64,000 nucleotides of DNA from positions 20,814-84,813 of the IMG/VR virus record IMGVR_UViG_3300000318_000002. The stretch is one strand, 5' to 3'. The position numbers and the translations under genes are program-made. The DNA comes from a virus. Position 1 is the first letter of the stretch; each line of letters starts with the position of its first letter. Below the pieces are notes generated by a model. It saw only the letters and a list, made by a program, of their open reading frames with translations. It was not told the DNA's origin and searched no databases. Of this stretch, positions 14,771 to 22,415 are shown piece by piece.

Positions 14771-15237
14771 ATCAAAAAACCGCCACTAATTGAAGCTGAA
14801 ATTGATTTAGATCCATATGTCCCCTGAACCCCAATAGTAAATCTATCATTAAAAAATTTGCTGAACGTAAGTCCATAAACTTGCGTTATTTTTTTATTAA
14901 TCAGCGTGAATCCATAAGCCCCTTGTATTAAATATCTAGGCATTGTAGATGAAGCCTTTATCCGGTCCTGAACATGTGTGCTTTTCCATCCATCACTGGC
15001 GGTTATATCATAAATATCTTCTCCTATTAAATATCTATTGATATCAATTGGAGAATTAAAAGCTTTTAGATAGTCGTCGGTTGTTTCCGGATATTTAATT
15101 ATTGTATGAGTTACCGGAATAATGTCTTTTTGTATCTCAATTTTTGTTTTTATTGCCGGCTTTAACCATATAGTAAGTCCTGATCCTGTAATAAGCCCCA
15201 AAAATACTGAGATTAAAATAATTTTTAAAGTTTTCAT
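14764..15237 (-). CDS. Membrane-anchored periplasmic-type protein (157 aa)
   Basis: The start is taken at 15237 (MKTLKIILISVFLGLITGSG), giving one N-terminal transmembrane helix (about 4-25) followed by a soluble domain rich in Ser, Thr and Tyr, with repeats of a strand type (YGLTFSKFF, FTIGVQGTYG). This is the layout of phage membrane-anchored proteins with a periplasmic domain. It is the only leftward gene here, beside TerL, with a TTGACA / TGTCAA pair just upstream. A role in lysis or exclusion is possible but unsupported. Confidence 0.6.
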   Translation of the reverse strand: MKTLKIILISVFLGLITGSGLTIWLKPAIKTKIEIQKDIIPVTHTIIKYPETTDDYLKAFNSPIDINRYLIGEDIYDITASDGWKSTHVQDRIKASSTMPRYLIQGAYGFTLINKKITQVYGLTFSKFFNDRFTIGVQGTYGSKSISASISGGFLIY

Positions 15238-15301
15238 AAACAAAAAAATAATTGACATCCGCTTTGTGTCAACCACTTATTTCTTTTCGAAAGGGAAATA
15301 A

Positions 15302-16732
15302 ATGGCTCAAACGGTTATTGATTTTACTGACTTTTATAAACTGATAAATCCTGCCTTTTGGGACTTCTTTGATAATAAATATCGTATAAGAATTTCTCTT
15401 GGCGGCGGCGGATCGGGAAAATCGTATGAGTGTTTTCAAGAAATTGTTTACAAAATGGTTAATGAACCAGGGCATAATTTTTTAATATGTCGTAAGGTCG
15501 CAAACACTTCAAAAACTTCTACTTATGCACTCATGAAGCAAGTTATTACAGATCTAGGATTATGGACCGTCTTCAAAGAAAATAAATCTGATCTTAGCTT
15601 TACTTGTATCCATAATAATAACATGGCGGTGTTCAAAGGACTTGATGATATTGAAAAACTTAAATCTATAACATTCCCGTCAGGAATTTTAACCGATATC
15701 GTTGTTGAAGAAGCAACGGAAATAACCCAAAAAGATTTTGATCAATTAAATATTCGTTTACGTGGTACAAAAAAACCGACAAACGTTCCTTTCCAGATTA
15801 CAATGCTACTCAACCCTATCCATGATAAACACTGGATAAAGCGTGAATTTTTTGATTTAAAATCTTATCAGACAGACCAATTTGATAAAGACGGTAAATT
15901 GATCCGGAAAGGGATAAGTGTTTATTTATTACATACGACATATCAAGACAATTTATTTATAGATGAGGAGTACAAGCAAACTCTTGAAAACTATAAAGTT
16001 ATTGATGAACAGATGTACCGGGTTTATTGTTTGGGAGAATGGGGTTGCTTTGGGAATGTTATTTTTAATAACTGGACCGCGTTGCCCTGTCCTTATGGCG
16101 TTGACGATTTTGATATGGTATTCTACGGTCAAGATTACGGGTATAATCATCCAAGCGTAATTTCTTGTACTGGATTAAAAGATGGTAATTTGTATTCTTT
16201 TGATGAGCTATGCGTATTTGAGAAAACAAATAAAGAATTTATCGCGGCAAACGAAGAGTATCAGGTATATCCAAAGAACAAACAGGCAAGAGGCGATTCC
16301 GCAGAACCGGCACGTATAAAAGAATGGCAGCAATATGGATATGCGGTTATAGGAGCCGCAAAAGGGCAAGGCTCCGTACGTCGTGGTATAGATTTTATAA
16401 AGTCTTTCAAGTGGTTCATTGATCCCAACAAATGCCCTCGCTTATTGCAAGAGGTCCAGACATTCCACTGGAAAACTAACAAGGCTGGTGAAGTTGTGAC
16501 GCCTGAAGAACCGATAGAACTCGATGATGATGCCATAAAAGCTACTTTTTATGGGCTTGAGCCGATCAGCAAAATGCGCGGGAAACCTGGTGTTTTATCC
16601 GGAACAAAAGATGATAATAAGAAAGAAGCCATTCAGATACGTCGTGAAATGCGACATAAGGAGCGAGAAGTGAAAACCGCTCTTGTTCGTAGGCGTAGAG
16701 AAGAAAGAGAAAAAAACAGAGAAAAAAGTTAA
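15302..16732 (+). CDS. terL: Terminase large subunit
   Basis: 476 residues. ATPase domain: Walker A GGGGSGKS (34-41), Walker B DIVVEEATE (132-140) and IRLRGTKKP (151-159). RNase H-like nuclease domain begins near FYGQDYGYNHPSV (Asp278), with later acidic residues (ARGDSAEPARI, LDDDAIKAT). It powers DNA packaging and cuts the concatemer at the portal. The GGCGG loop and overall order fit the Terminase_3 type. AAAGGG precedes the ATG. Confidence 0.93.
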   Translation: MAQTVIDFTDFYKLINPAFWDFFDNKYRIRISLGGGGSGKSYECFQEIVYKMVNEPGHNFLICRKVANTSKTSTYALMKQVITDLGLWTVFKENKSDLSFTCIHNNNMAVFKGLDDIEKLKSITFPSGILTDIVVEEATEITQKDFDQLNIRLRGTKKPTNVPFQITMLLNPIHDKHWIKREFFDLKSYQTDQFDKDGKLIRKGISVYLLHTTYQDNLFIDEEYKQTLENYKVIDEQMYRVYCLGEWGCFGNVIFNNWTALPCPYGVDDFDMVFYGQDYGYNHPSVISCTGLKDGNLYSFDELCVFEKTNKEFIAANEEYQVYPKNKQARGDSAEPARIKEWQQYGYAVIGAAKGQGSVRRGIDFIKSFKWFIDPNKCPRLLQEVQTFHWKTNKAGEVVTPEEPIELDDDAIKATFYGLEPISKMRGKPGVLSGTKDDNKKEAIQIRREMRHKEREVKTALVRRRREEREKNREKS

Positions 16733-16735
16733 TTT

Positions 16736-16779
16736 TTGTCAAAAAAATTGTTGACAAAACCTATTAAATGGGTTATACT
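16736..16779 (+). promoter_or_regulatory. Strong promoter with TTGTCAA-N8-TTGACAA dyad
   Basis: TTGACA (16751-16756), 17-bp spacer, TATACT (16774-16779). TTGTCAA at 16736-16742 and TTGACAA at 16751-16757 form the recurring dyad with 8 bp between arms. The -35 to +1 region closely matches the promoter at 985-1013. It reads into the small gene at 16822. Confidence 0.8.
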
Positions 16780-16821
16780 GTTATTATTGAATGAGATGAA
16801 AATCAAAAGAGAGGTTCCGTT

Positions 16822-16968
16822 ATGAAAAAAGTATTTTTTAACCATGCCTATTGGATGATTGATGAAAATTTAACGGTATTGGTCGAATGTATGGCTAAAG
16901 GTAGGACCGTTACCCTGAACCATCTGACTCTCGAAGATCGGAAAACTGTTTTGAAGCAAATTTTTTAA
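16822..16968 (+). CDS. Hypothetical protein (48 aa)
   Basis: MKKVFFNHAYWMIDENLTVL followed by a Thr/Leu-rich helical part. The leader AAAAGAGAGG is shared with the gene at 17298. A strong promoter lies just upstream. No family recognised. Confidence 0.6.
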   Translation: MKKVFFNHAYWMIDENLTVLVECMAKGRTVTLNHLTLEDRKTVLKQIF

Positions 16969-16991
16969 TTATTAAATAAAAGGGGGATACT

Positions 16992-17204
16992 ATGAAAATA
17001 TCAGATAAAGTTATTGCGACTGAATCGGGAACATTTGGCGGTATAACAGGTGAAGTTATTTCTGTATATCCGGCTGGAACCCATGGAACCGAACCTGTTC
17101 TTCAGGTGTTGTTTAGAATCCAAAAGCATTTTTATAAAGCTCAATTCCCAAAAACTAAATTACGTTACGAGCATGAAGCTATCGATAATTTTATAATGTT
17201 TTAG
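16992..17204 (+). CDS. Hypothetical beta-rich protein (70 aa)
   Basis: MKISDKVIATESGTFGGITG reads like a small SH3/KOW-type barrel: alternating strands, a central Gly-rich turn and VLQVLFRIQ. AAGGGGG precedes the ATG. Part of the short transcript from 16774. Confidence 0.6.
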   Translation: MKISDKVIATESGTFGGITGEVISVYPAGTHGTEPVLQVLFRIQKHFYKAQFPKTKLRYEHEAIDNFIMF

Positions 17205-17222
17205 GTTAAAAAAAGTCAATTA

Positions 17223-17268
17223 TTGTCAAAAAAGTTGTTGACAGAATAGAATAAATGAATCATGGTAT
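17223..17268 (+). promoter_or_regulatory. Dyad with weak promoter before the 17298 gene
   Basis: TTGTCAA (17223-17229), 8 bp, TTGACA (17238-17243). At 17 bp from TTGACA the -10 is CATGGT, a poor match. Same dyad geometry as 16736 and 6653. Confidence 0.5.
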
Positions 17269-17297
17269 TTTTAGATCAAAACAAAAGAGAGGAAATT

Positions 17298-17504
17298 ATG
17301 AAAGCGATTAGAACTTTTAGCATTTTAAAAAATGATTCGGATTCCGAAAGAATAAAAATTGACCTTGTAAAAAATGAAGATGGCATGTATCAGTGGGTGT
17401 ATGAAGACGATGACCTTCCGTTATTTGCCTCTATCTCTAAAGCTACTGAGTGGGCAAAGATATCGTATAAGGGCACGGCATGGGCGATGAAAAGTAACTG
17501 GTAA
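17298..17504 (+). CDS. Hypothetical protein (68 aa)
   Basis: The start is taken at 17298 (MKAIRTFSILKNDSDSERIK) with AGAGAGG upstream; the frame before it is promoter DNA. Acidic centre (VYEDDDLPL) and a Trp-rich C-terminus. Its leader resembles that of the 16822 gene. Followed by hairpins. Confidence 0.6.
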   Translation: MKAIRTFSILKNDSDSERIKIDLVKNEDGMYQWVYEDDDLPLFASISKATEWAKISYKGTAWAMKSNW

Positions 17505-17515
17505 TAACAACCCGA

Positions 17516-17588
17516 CCGGCGGCGGAGTATCCGCCGGAAATAATAAACGGAAAACTGCTGTAAAAATGACGAAAGTCTGCGGTTTTTA
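17516..17588 (+). terminator. Hairpin pair, probable terminator
   Basis: CCGGCGG / CCGCCGG (17516-17522, 17531-17537) form a strong stem. A second stem AAAACTGC / GCGGTTTT with a 20-base loop ends in T5 near 17587. Confidence 0.5.
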
Positions 17589-17665
17589 AACGACAATTAT
17601 TGCGTCCTTAAATTCAAAAAAACGGGTGATTGCCGGATGACGTAAATATTTAAATGGAGGCTCTT

Positions 17666-17869
17666 ATGTATCTGTTTAATGTTACAAACAAATTCGGGGA
17701 TTATGCAGAGGCTGGCGGGATAAAAGCTAATCAGGTTGATCAGATGACCGCCGAGTACTTTTATCGTCACATGCTCAAATACCGTGCGCAGGAGCACTGG
17801 CAGATTGTGAGCATAGAGCAAAATAAAAACAAGGAGCAAATAAAATGTCAAACATCAAAGTGGTGTTAA
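17666..17869 (+). CDS. Small conserved protein (67 aa), paralogue of the gene at 393
   Basis: The start at 17666 (MYLFNVTNKFGDYAEAGGIK) has GGAGG six bases upstream. It shares its whole length with the product at 393-587: N-terminal LxNVxNxxGD, a central TAExFY segment and QIVSIE. It begins a run of tiny overlapping genes with higher G+C than the surroundings. Confidence 0.7.
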   Translation: MYLFNVTNKFGDYAEAGGIKANQVDQMTAEYFYRHMLKYRAQEHWQIVSIEQNKNKEQIKCQTSKWC

Positions 17870-18009
17870 CGCCGAAACAAAAAAAAATGTTGGAACAGAT
17901 TATAAATGAGGGTTGCGACGGCATAACGTGCGAGCTCTGCCCGCTTGAAAACATGTACGGAGGCAGCAATGACATAATCGCCGAGACGCTTCTCGAGGCA
18001 TCAAAATGA
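17845..18009 (+). CDS. Small Cys-containing protein (54 aa)
   Basis: MSNIKVVLTPKQKKMLEQII followed by CDGITCELCPLEN, a likely metal-binding loop, and a helical tail. AAGGAG precedes the ATG. Overlaps both neighbours (ATGA with the next). Confidence 0.6.
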   Translation: MSNIKVVLTPKQKKMLEQIINEGCDGITCELCPLENMYGGSNDIIAETLLEASK

Positions 18010-18182
18010 AAATATTACCGAATGAAGAAACAGAAAAGCCGTTCAAGCCGTTTTCAATATTGATCGAATCGGCAGATGAGGCGTGGGCGATTGAGAATTT
18101 GATGTATTCAGATGAGTCCCCTTTTTCAGAATACGATTATAGCAATTTTCATGCCGCTCGGATACTCGCAGAAAAAGGATAA
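18006..18182 (+). CDS. Hypothetical acidic protein (58 aa)
   Basis: MKILPNEETEKPFKPFSILI then an acidic Asp/Glu/Ser-rich C-terminal half (SDESPFSEYDY). Coupled to the previous gene by ATGA. No family recognised. Confidence 0.55.
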   Translation: MKILPNEETEKPFKPFSILIESADEAWAIENLMYSDESPFSEYDYSNFHAARILAEKG

Positions 18183-18187
18183 TAAAA

Positions 18188-18382
18188 ATGAAAATAAAAA
18201 TTACTAATGAATATGCATGGGACAATGTGGTAACTCATAGGGATATCGCTGTAAGGATAAAAAAAATGTTATCTGACGACCCGGTATTTACGTTTGCCGT
18301 ATATAGGGACGAAACAGATTTTTTTGACCGCACCACCGAGTTAACGGTTAGGGCAAAAATAAAGGAGAATAAAAATGTTTAA
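18188..18382 (+). CDS. Hypothetical protein (64 aa)
   Basis: MKIKITNEYAWDNVVTHRDI and a C-terminal strand-rich half (LTVRAKIKENKNV). AAAAGGA precedes the ATG. Overlaps the next gene by eight bases. Confidence 0.55.
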   Translation: MKIKITNEYAWDNVVTHRDIAVRIKKMLSDDPVFTFAVYRDETDFFDRTTELTVRAKIKENKNV

Positions 18383-18560
18383 ATTTATCGATGTTAATGG
18401 CAATGTAAAGTTTTCCGAAAAAACTACATTGCCAAAATTACAGGAATTTGTTGGCGGCACGGTTACTCATATCGGCAATTACTATTATAATCCGGCGGAG
18501 ATGACGCCGAATAAGCTAAAACCGTCGCTGTGCGGTAATATTGTGGAGGTGGTGAAATGA
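18375..18560 (+). CDS. Hypothetical protein (61 aa)
   Basis: MFKFIDVNGNVKFSEKTTLP, a small beta-rich protein with a Gly-Gly turn (FVGGTVTHIG). AAAGGAG upstream. ATGA overlap with the 20-aa frame that follows. Confidence 0.55.
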   Translation: MFKFIDVNGNVKFSEKTTLPKLQEFVGGTVTHIGNYYYNPAEMTPNKLKPSLCGNIVEVVK

Positions 18561-18619
18561 AAGTATATTTTGAAGATGATTCGCCTTGCGGGATACTCAT
18601 AAGCGAGGATGAGAAATGA
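18557..18619 (+). CDS. Possible micro-ORF (20 aa)
   Basis: A 20-codon frame (MKVYFEDDSPCGILISEDEK) linked by ATGA overlaps at both ends and preceded by GGAGG. It could be a translated spacer that keeps ribosomes coupled, not a functional protein. Confidence 0.35.
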   Translation: MKVYFEDDSPCGILISEDEK

Positions 18620-18786
18620 AAAGCCAAGAAGAGCTAGGAGAAGAAATTTGTGAATATTGTCCTATTGAGCCGTCCGATCGTGGTGTACATTGTTATGGCG
18701 GATCGGTTAGTATGTGCGAGGGATCGAAATGTGACGATGCCTATGAAAATTATATTGAATCACAAGAGGATAAAAATGAAACGTGA
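18616..18786 (+). CDS. Small Cys-rich protein (56 aa)
   Basis: MKSQEELGEEICEYCPIEPS with CEYC, then HC, MC and KC, giving five Cys and one His likely to bind metal. Weak ribosome site inside the preceding frame. Overlaps the HTH gene by 11 bases. Confidence 0.5.
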   Translation: MKSQEELGEEICEYCPIEPSDRGVHCYGGSVSMCEGSKCDDAYENYIESQEDKNET

Positions 18787-19288
18787 AATAACTACAAAAA
18801 CAGAACAACGGAATATTGATATTATGAGTGATTATACGGCAAGTATCAGTGTTTATGAAATTGCTAAAAAATATAATCTTGAGGTTTCCACTGTTCGGAA
18901 TATTATTTGCATTCATGATAAGTCGAAAGAAGAAAAAATAAATAAATATCAAAAAGTAATTGATATGTTTGATCGAGGGTTTTCGAGAAAGGAAATTTCC
19001 ATTAAATTACATATCGGTTATAATAAAGTTCGGGATATTGTAGATAATGGTATTCCGGAAATTGAAATTGAAGAGCAAGAAGAAGTTATTTCTCAAAAAA
19101 AGATAAAATCAATTCCAGGATTATTGATCCAGCCAACGGAACGAGGGGAAATAGATCAGCGACGTTTTCTAAAAGCCAAAATACCGGCAGAAGAACGTGT
19201 CAAAATACATGTTTTGTCTGAAGATCCGAGATGTTTCCGGAATGGGGGTATTCTTTTATCTGCCGTTTTTTTGAATAAAATTAGATAA
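18776..19288 (+). CDS. Double helix-turn-helix protein (170 aa)
   Basis: The start is taken at 18776 (MKREITTKTEQRNIDIM) with AGAGGA upstream. Two HTH segments are visible: SVYEIAKKYNLEVSTVRNII (about 22-41) and FSRKEISIKLHIGYNKVRDI (about 63-82). The C-terminal domain is not recognised (SIPGLLIQPTERGEIDQRRF). A phage transcription regulator is the likely role; it is the last gene before the inverted repeat at 19303. Confidence 0.65.
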   Translation: MKREITTKTEQRNIDIMSDYTASISVYEIAKKYNLEVSTVRNIICIHDKSKEEKINKYQKVIDMFDRGFSRKEISIKLHIGYNKVRDIVDNGIPEIEIEEQEEVISQKKIKSIPGLLIQPTERGEIDQRRFLKAKIPAEERVKIHVLSEDPRCFRNGGILLSAVFLNKIR

Positions 19289-19302
19289 TAATGAAACAGT
19301 TG

Positions 19303-19339
19303 AAAATAAATTGTTGACAAATAGCCAACAATTTATTTT
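19303..19339. repeat. 14-bp inverted repeat containing TTGTTGACA
   Basis: AAAATAAATTGTTG (19303-19316) and CAACAATTTATTTT (19326-19339) with a 9-base loop. The left arm runs into TTGACA (19314-19319), so it may be an operator over a promoter for the gene at 19377; a terminator for the HTH gene is the alternative. Confidence 0.6.
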
Positions 19340-19376
19340 ATTGTTAATATATTTCAAAAGGAGAAAACGACACACT

Positions 19377-19517
19377 ATGTCAAAACTCACCTACCGCCTG
19401 GATCAGCTTCTTTCAAAGAAAGAAAAGCTTAAGGCAGAAAGCGAATCTGTTACATCTGAGATCAAAACCGTAAAACTGGGTATCGCTGAAGAAAAGAAAG
19501 TTGCAAAAGCAAAGTAA
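19377..19517 (+). CDS. Small coiled-coil protein (46 aa)
   Basis: MSKLTYRLDQLLSKKEKLKA followed by heptad-like Lys/Glu helix. AAGGAG lies 14 bases upstream, rather far. It is monocistronic, closed by the terminator at 19529-19560. Confidence 0.6.
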   Translation: MSKLTYRLDQLLSKKEKLKAESESVTSEIKTVKLGIAEEKKVAKAK

Positions 19518-19528
19518 TTTAGAATCAG

Positions 19529-19560
19529 AAAAAAGGGTGTCTTGACTGGCACTCTTTTTT
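19529..19560 (+). terminator. Rho-independent terminator
   Basis: AAAAAAGGGTGTC pairs with GGCACTCTTTTTT (two wobble pairs), followed by CTTCTT. Directly downstream of the 46-aa gene. Confidence 0.8.
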
Positions 19561-19584
19561 CTTCTTATCATTGAGAGGTTTAAA

Positions 19585-19854
19585 ATGTTGAATAAAGCTT
19601 TAAAATTACTTCGGGTTTATCATGATATGAAGGCGGTGGACCTTGCGGACAAGCTAGGGATGCCCGATAGCTCATTTGTATCATTGATGGAAAAGGGACG
19701 AAGAAAGGTTACAATGGAAATGCTACAAAAATATGCAAATGTTTTTGATATGAAGCCTCAAGAAATTTTAACTTTTGCTGAAAAAATTGAGCACAAAAAA
19801 GGTCTTGAAGTCGCGATCATCAAAAGTATTAAAAAAACCATAGCGGAGTATTAA
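19585..19854 (+). CDS. XRE-family HTH regulator (89 aa)
   Basis: MLNKALKLLRVYHDMKAVDL, then ADKLGMPDSSFVSLMEKGRR (helix 2-turn-helix 3), then TMEMLQKYANVFDMKPQEIL, the full Xre/Cro fold. The ribosome site GAGAGG precedes it. It may be a phage repressor or Cro-like regulator, although it lies away from the integrase. It is the first gene after a terminator and is followed by five genes in tight order. Confidence 0.82.
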   Translation: MLNKALKLLRVYHDMKAVDLADKLGMPDSSFVSLMEKGRRKVTMEMLQKYANVFDMKPQEILTFAEKIEHKKGLEVAIIKSIKKTIAEY

Positions 19855-19857
19855 ACA

Positions 19858-20208
19858 ATGGCGGGATTTACGTCTATTGGTAATCGTCGGATTTACCATG
19901 ATGAAACATATTTTGTTTCTTATGCTGGTGGGAAGAGAGATCTTGCGGCAAAAGATCAAAAAGAGTACAGTAATATTATTAAACTTCCTTTTGAACTCCA
20001 GCGAAAAGAATTAAAGAAGCTTGGTTTTGAAAAAAATCCTAATGTAATTCCCATTAAAGGAATACGTTTGATTGAAATTTTCAAGACCAGTAATTTTATT
20101 CCGCTCTTTGATCATTTCTTTGATCAATCACATCTTTTAACGGTAACAGATGAAATTGTTTATGAAAGTATTCGTCAGAAAAACTATGAAATTGCACTTG
20201 GTAAATAA
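19858..20208 (+). CDS. Hypothetical protein (116 aa)
   Basis: MAGFTSIGNRRIYHDETYFV, basic and mixed alpha/beta, containing KLPFELQRKELKKLGFEK. Starts four bases after the XRE stop. Function not recognised. Confidence 0.6.
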   Translation: MAGFTSIGNRRIYHDETYFVSYAGGKRDLAAKDQKEYSNIIKLPFELQRKELKKLGFEKNPNVIPIKGIRLIEIFKTSNFIPLFDHFFDQSHLLTVTDEIVYESIRQKNYEIALGK

Positions 20209-20211
20209 AAT

Positions 20212-20541
20212 ATGAAACAGCCTATCAGTATAATCCAAAAAATATATGATTCTGAAATAAATATCCGTATCTCATGGTCCTGGGACGCTGGTTTTTATTG
20301 GTTTATCATAAATCCAAATAGAGCAAGTCGTCAGAACGCCGATATGCTATTGCCGGAAAATCCTCTTAATGAAGATATTTCCAATATTATTGAAGTTGAT
20401 TGGTTAAAAAAGGGATCGAAAGAAACATTTTCAGAAATGGTTGTAGACCTTGCTGAAAATATTGTGTTGCTATATCCTGATTCAAATTTTAGTGGATGGT
20501 ATAAAGAGCAAAATGAAAAAAAAATCAATCCAGATATTTAA
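20212..20541 (+). CDS. Hypothetical protein (109 aa)
   Basis: MKQPISIIQKIYDSEINIRI, Trp-rich N-terminal half (SWSWDAGFYWFIINP), acidic C-terminal half. Spacing and overlap place it in the same operon. No family recognised. Confidence 0.6.
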   Translation: MKQPISIIQKIYDSEINIRISWSWDAGFYWFIINPNRASRQNADMLLPENPLNEDISNIIEVDWLKKGSKETFSEMVVDLAENIVLLYPDSNFSGWYKEQNEKKINPDI

Positions 20542-20728
20542 ACAGCAAGAAAATTTTGTTCCGGATAATGCCTCTATCGCAAGTGAACAAACATTCCAAT
20601 CTATTTTAAATGAATTTTCAATGATTTTTGCTTCAAATAAAAAAAAATATGGTGATATCGCTAATACTGAAAACACAAAACATATAATAAACAATTCAAA
20701 ACTTTTAACCGTAAGGAAGGTAGATTAA
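20513..20728 (+). CDS. Hypothetical protein (71 aa)
   Basis: The start is taken at 20513 (MKKKSIQIFKQQENFVPDNA), 29 bases inside the previous gene; the longer frame from 20450 lacks a ribosome site. Helical, Ser/Asn-rich. Confidence 0.5.
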   Translation: MKKKSIQIFKQQENFVPDNASIASEQTFQSILNEFSMIFASNKKKYGDIANTENTKHIINNSKLLTVRKVD

Positions 20729-20729
20729 A

Positions 20730-21167
20730 ATGGAAATTTTAAAACATATTTTTTCAGATGCTATATTCTGTTTTGTTTTGTTTTTGATTAAATTTTATGT
20801 TCCTGATTTTGTTGGAGGATTCGGGGTGTTTACCGGGATTCTGTTTTCTTTAAATATTTTGTATTTGCTTTTTTGTATAAGTAATGCTCAAGAAGGATAC
20901 TTTGACAAGCGTTTTCATAAAGAAAATATAAAATTTGCAAATAGAACTATTTCTTTGTGGGTATATGATATTGCTACGGACATATTATATATCATTATTT
21001 TTATTGTTTATTTCCATTATGTTTTTGCTCCAATAGTATTGATGTTTTCCCTAATGGCTAAATTTTATGGCAAGCCAATATTTAACACGTATAAAATATG
21101 GTATGATGCGGTTTATTCAAAGCTTCTGGAGTTTGAGAAAACAAAACTTACAAAAGGACTAAAATAA
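20730..21167 (+). CDS. Multi-pass membrane protein (145 aa)
   Basis: Four hydrophobic segments: about 8-28 (AIFCFVLFLIKFYV), 32-52 (FTGILFSLNILYLLF), 84-105 (ILYIIIFIVYFHYVF) and 106-118. Aromatic-rich and with a basic C-terminus. It could affect the host membrane or lysis, but it lacks a recognisable holin pattern. AAGGAAGG precedes the ATG. Confidence 0.6.
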   Translation: MEILKHIFSDAIFCFVLFLIKFYVPDFVGGFGVFTGILFSLNILYLLFCISNAQEGYFDKRFHKENIKFANRTISLWVYDIATDILYIIIFIVYFHYVFAPIVLMFSLMAKFYGKPIFNTYKIWYDAVYSKLLEFEKTKLTKGLK

Positions 21168-21358
21168 TGCAAAATGTAGAAATGACGAGTGACGGTAAGA
21201 AATTAACTATTGTCGTTGATCTTACAAAAGAATATGGGGAAAGTGCTTCTAAAAAATCGATTATAATTGCGTCAACCGGCGGGGGTATCGCAATACCCGA
21301 ATCAAATGATATTAAGATCGGATTGAATATTTATAAAAAGGTAAAGAGGAAAAAGTAA
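21167..21358 (+). CDS. Hypothetical protein (63 aa)
   Basis: MQNVEMTSDGKKLTIVVDLT, with a Ser/Gly turn (IIASTGGGIAIPES) and a Lys-rich C-terminus. Overlaps neighbours by one base on each side (TAATG). The MTSDGKKLTI(V) opening is common in phage accessory genes. Confidence 0.6.
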   Translation: MQNVEMTSDGKKLTIVVDLTKEYGESASKKSIIIASTGGGIAIPESNDIKIGLNIYKKVKRKK

Positions 21359-22077
21359 TGGAAATTTTTCAATTAGGACAAGGGTGGATAGAAGTAGACC
21401 CTACAGATCAAAAAGTTAAAGATCAAAAGATAATATTTGAATGTTTGGATAGTTTGCAACCGACATTTATTGATAATTCAGTACGGGTATTGTTTAATTG
21501 CACGATTGAACACTCTTGTTTTTTCGATGAAGATGTAACCATTAATTCGAATTGTAAAATTTCGCATGATGTGAAAATAGGTAAAAAATCACATATAGGA
21601 AATGGTGTTCTTATTGGTCCGAATACTATTATTTCTCAATCTGTAATTATTTCAGATAATGTTTTTATTGGAGAAGATGTTATTATTGGTGATAATGTTA
21701 TTATTGGTAAAGGATCGCGAATAAGATCCGGATCAATTATTGGTAATTTTTCATTTATACATGAAAAAACTTTACTTAATAAAAATATTGTTTTATCGCC
21801 TTTTTGTATTATTCCCGAAAATACCGAGATTAAAGAATCTTTGCAAATAAGCTCTATTATGATCAATGACAATTCTCATGAATTGATTTATTGTAATGGC
21901 GAATTTTTTATTAATAGAATTCATATAATTGATGATGAATTAAATTGTTATCTTGATTATATGGAAAATATCCCAATTTTAAGGGACAAAGATCAAATAG
22001 ATCAAAACAAAATTGATGTTCAAAACACAATTATATGGGCAAAAAAGCAAATTAAAAAAATTAAGGAGATTATATGA
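21358..22077 (+). CDS. Second left-handed beta-helix protein (239 aa)
   Basis: The N-terminal cap MEIFQLGQGWIEVDPTDQKV parallels the cap of the 12521 protein. The central part (about 55-145) has degenerate hexads (IGKKSHIGNGVLIGPN, VFIGEDVIIGDNVIIG). The C-terminal part (HELIYCNGEFFINRI plus helix) corresponds to NKYTIILCNGKIAI in the paralogue. Unlike that gene it has no DNA-level tandem repeat. No catalytic His for an acyltransferase is evident. Located just before the portal gene. Confidence 0.8.
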   Translation: MEIFQLGQGWIEVDPTDQKVKDQKIIFECLDSLQPTFIDNSVRVLFNCTIEHSCFFDEDVTINSNCKISHDVKIGKKSHIGNGVLIGPNTIISQSVIISDNVFIGEDVIIGDNVIIGKGSRIRSGSIIGNFSFIHEKTLLNKNIVLSPFCIIPENTEIKESLQISSIMINDNSHELIYCNGEFFINRIHIIDDELNCYLDYMENIPILRDKDQIDQNKIDVQNTIIWAKKQIKKIKEII

Positions 22078-22415
22078 AATTTGAAAAGGCACTAGAATTG
22101 GTTAATGTACAATTAAAAAAATCATATCCGTTCTTTAAAGGTGTTGATGAACAAGATGGAAAAGCAATGATTATGATTTGGAATATGTTTGCACTTGTAA
22201 AAAAAAATAAGCTTGACGATTTAGTTTTAATAGCTAAGAACGGAACAGATATAATTTCTATCCCAATTCCCGATGAATTGGAAGACGAAAAAACGTTCAA
22301 TGAGGCTGATGAACAAATAAATGAGTCATCCAAACCGAAGAAAGCAACAAAGAAAGATGCAAAAGGCGCAAAGCCCGATGTCATCTCCGCAACCTCAACA
22401 GAACCAAATAGCTGA
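22074..22415 (+). CDS. Hypothetical protein before the portal (113 aa)
   Basis: MKFEKALELVNVQLKKSYPF then helical/strand core, and a disordered Lys/Ala/Ser tail (SKPKKATKKDAKGAKPD). ATGA overlap with the beta-helix gene; the tail overlaps the portal start. Possibly a head-assembly accessory protein. Confidence 0.6.
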   Translation: MKFEKALELVNVQLKKSYPFFKGVDEQDGKAMIMIWNMFALVKKNKLDDLVLIAKNGTDIISIPIPDELEDEKTFNEADEQINESSKPKKATKKDAKGAKPDVISATSTEPNS

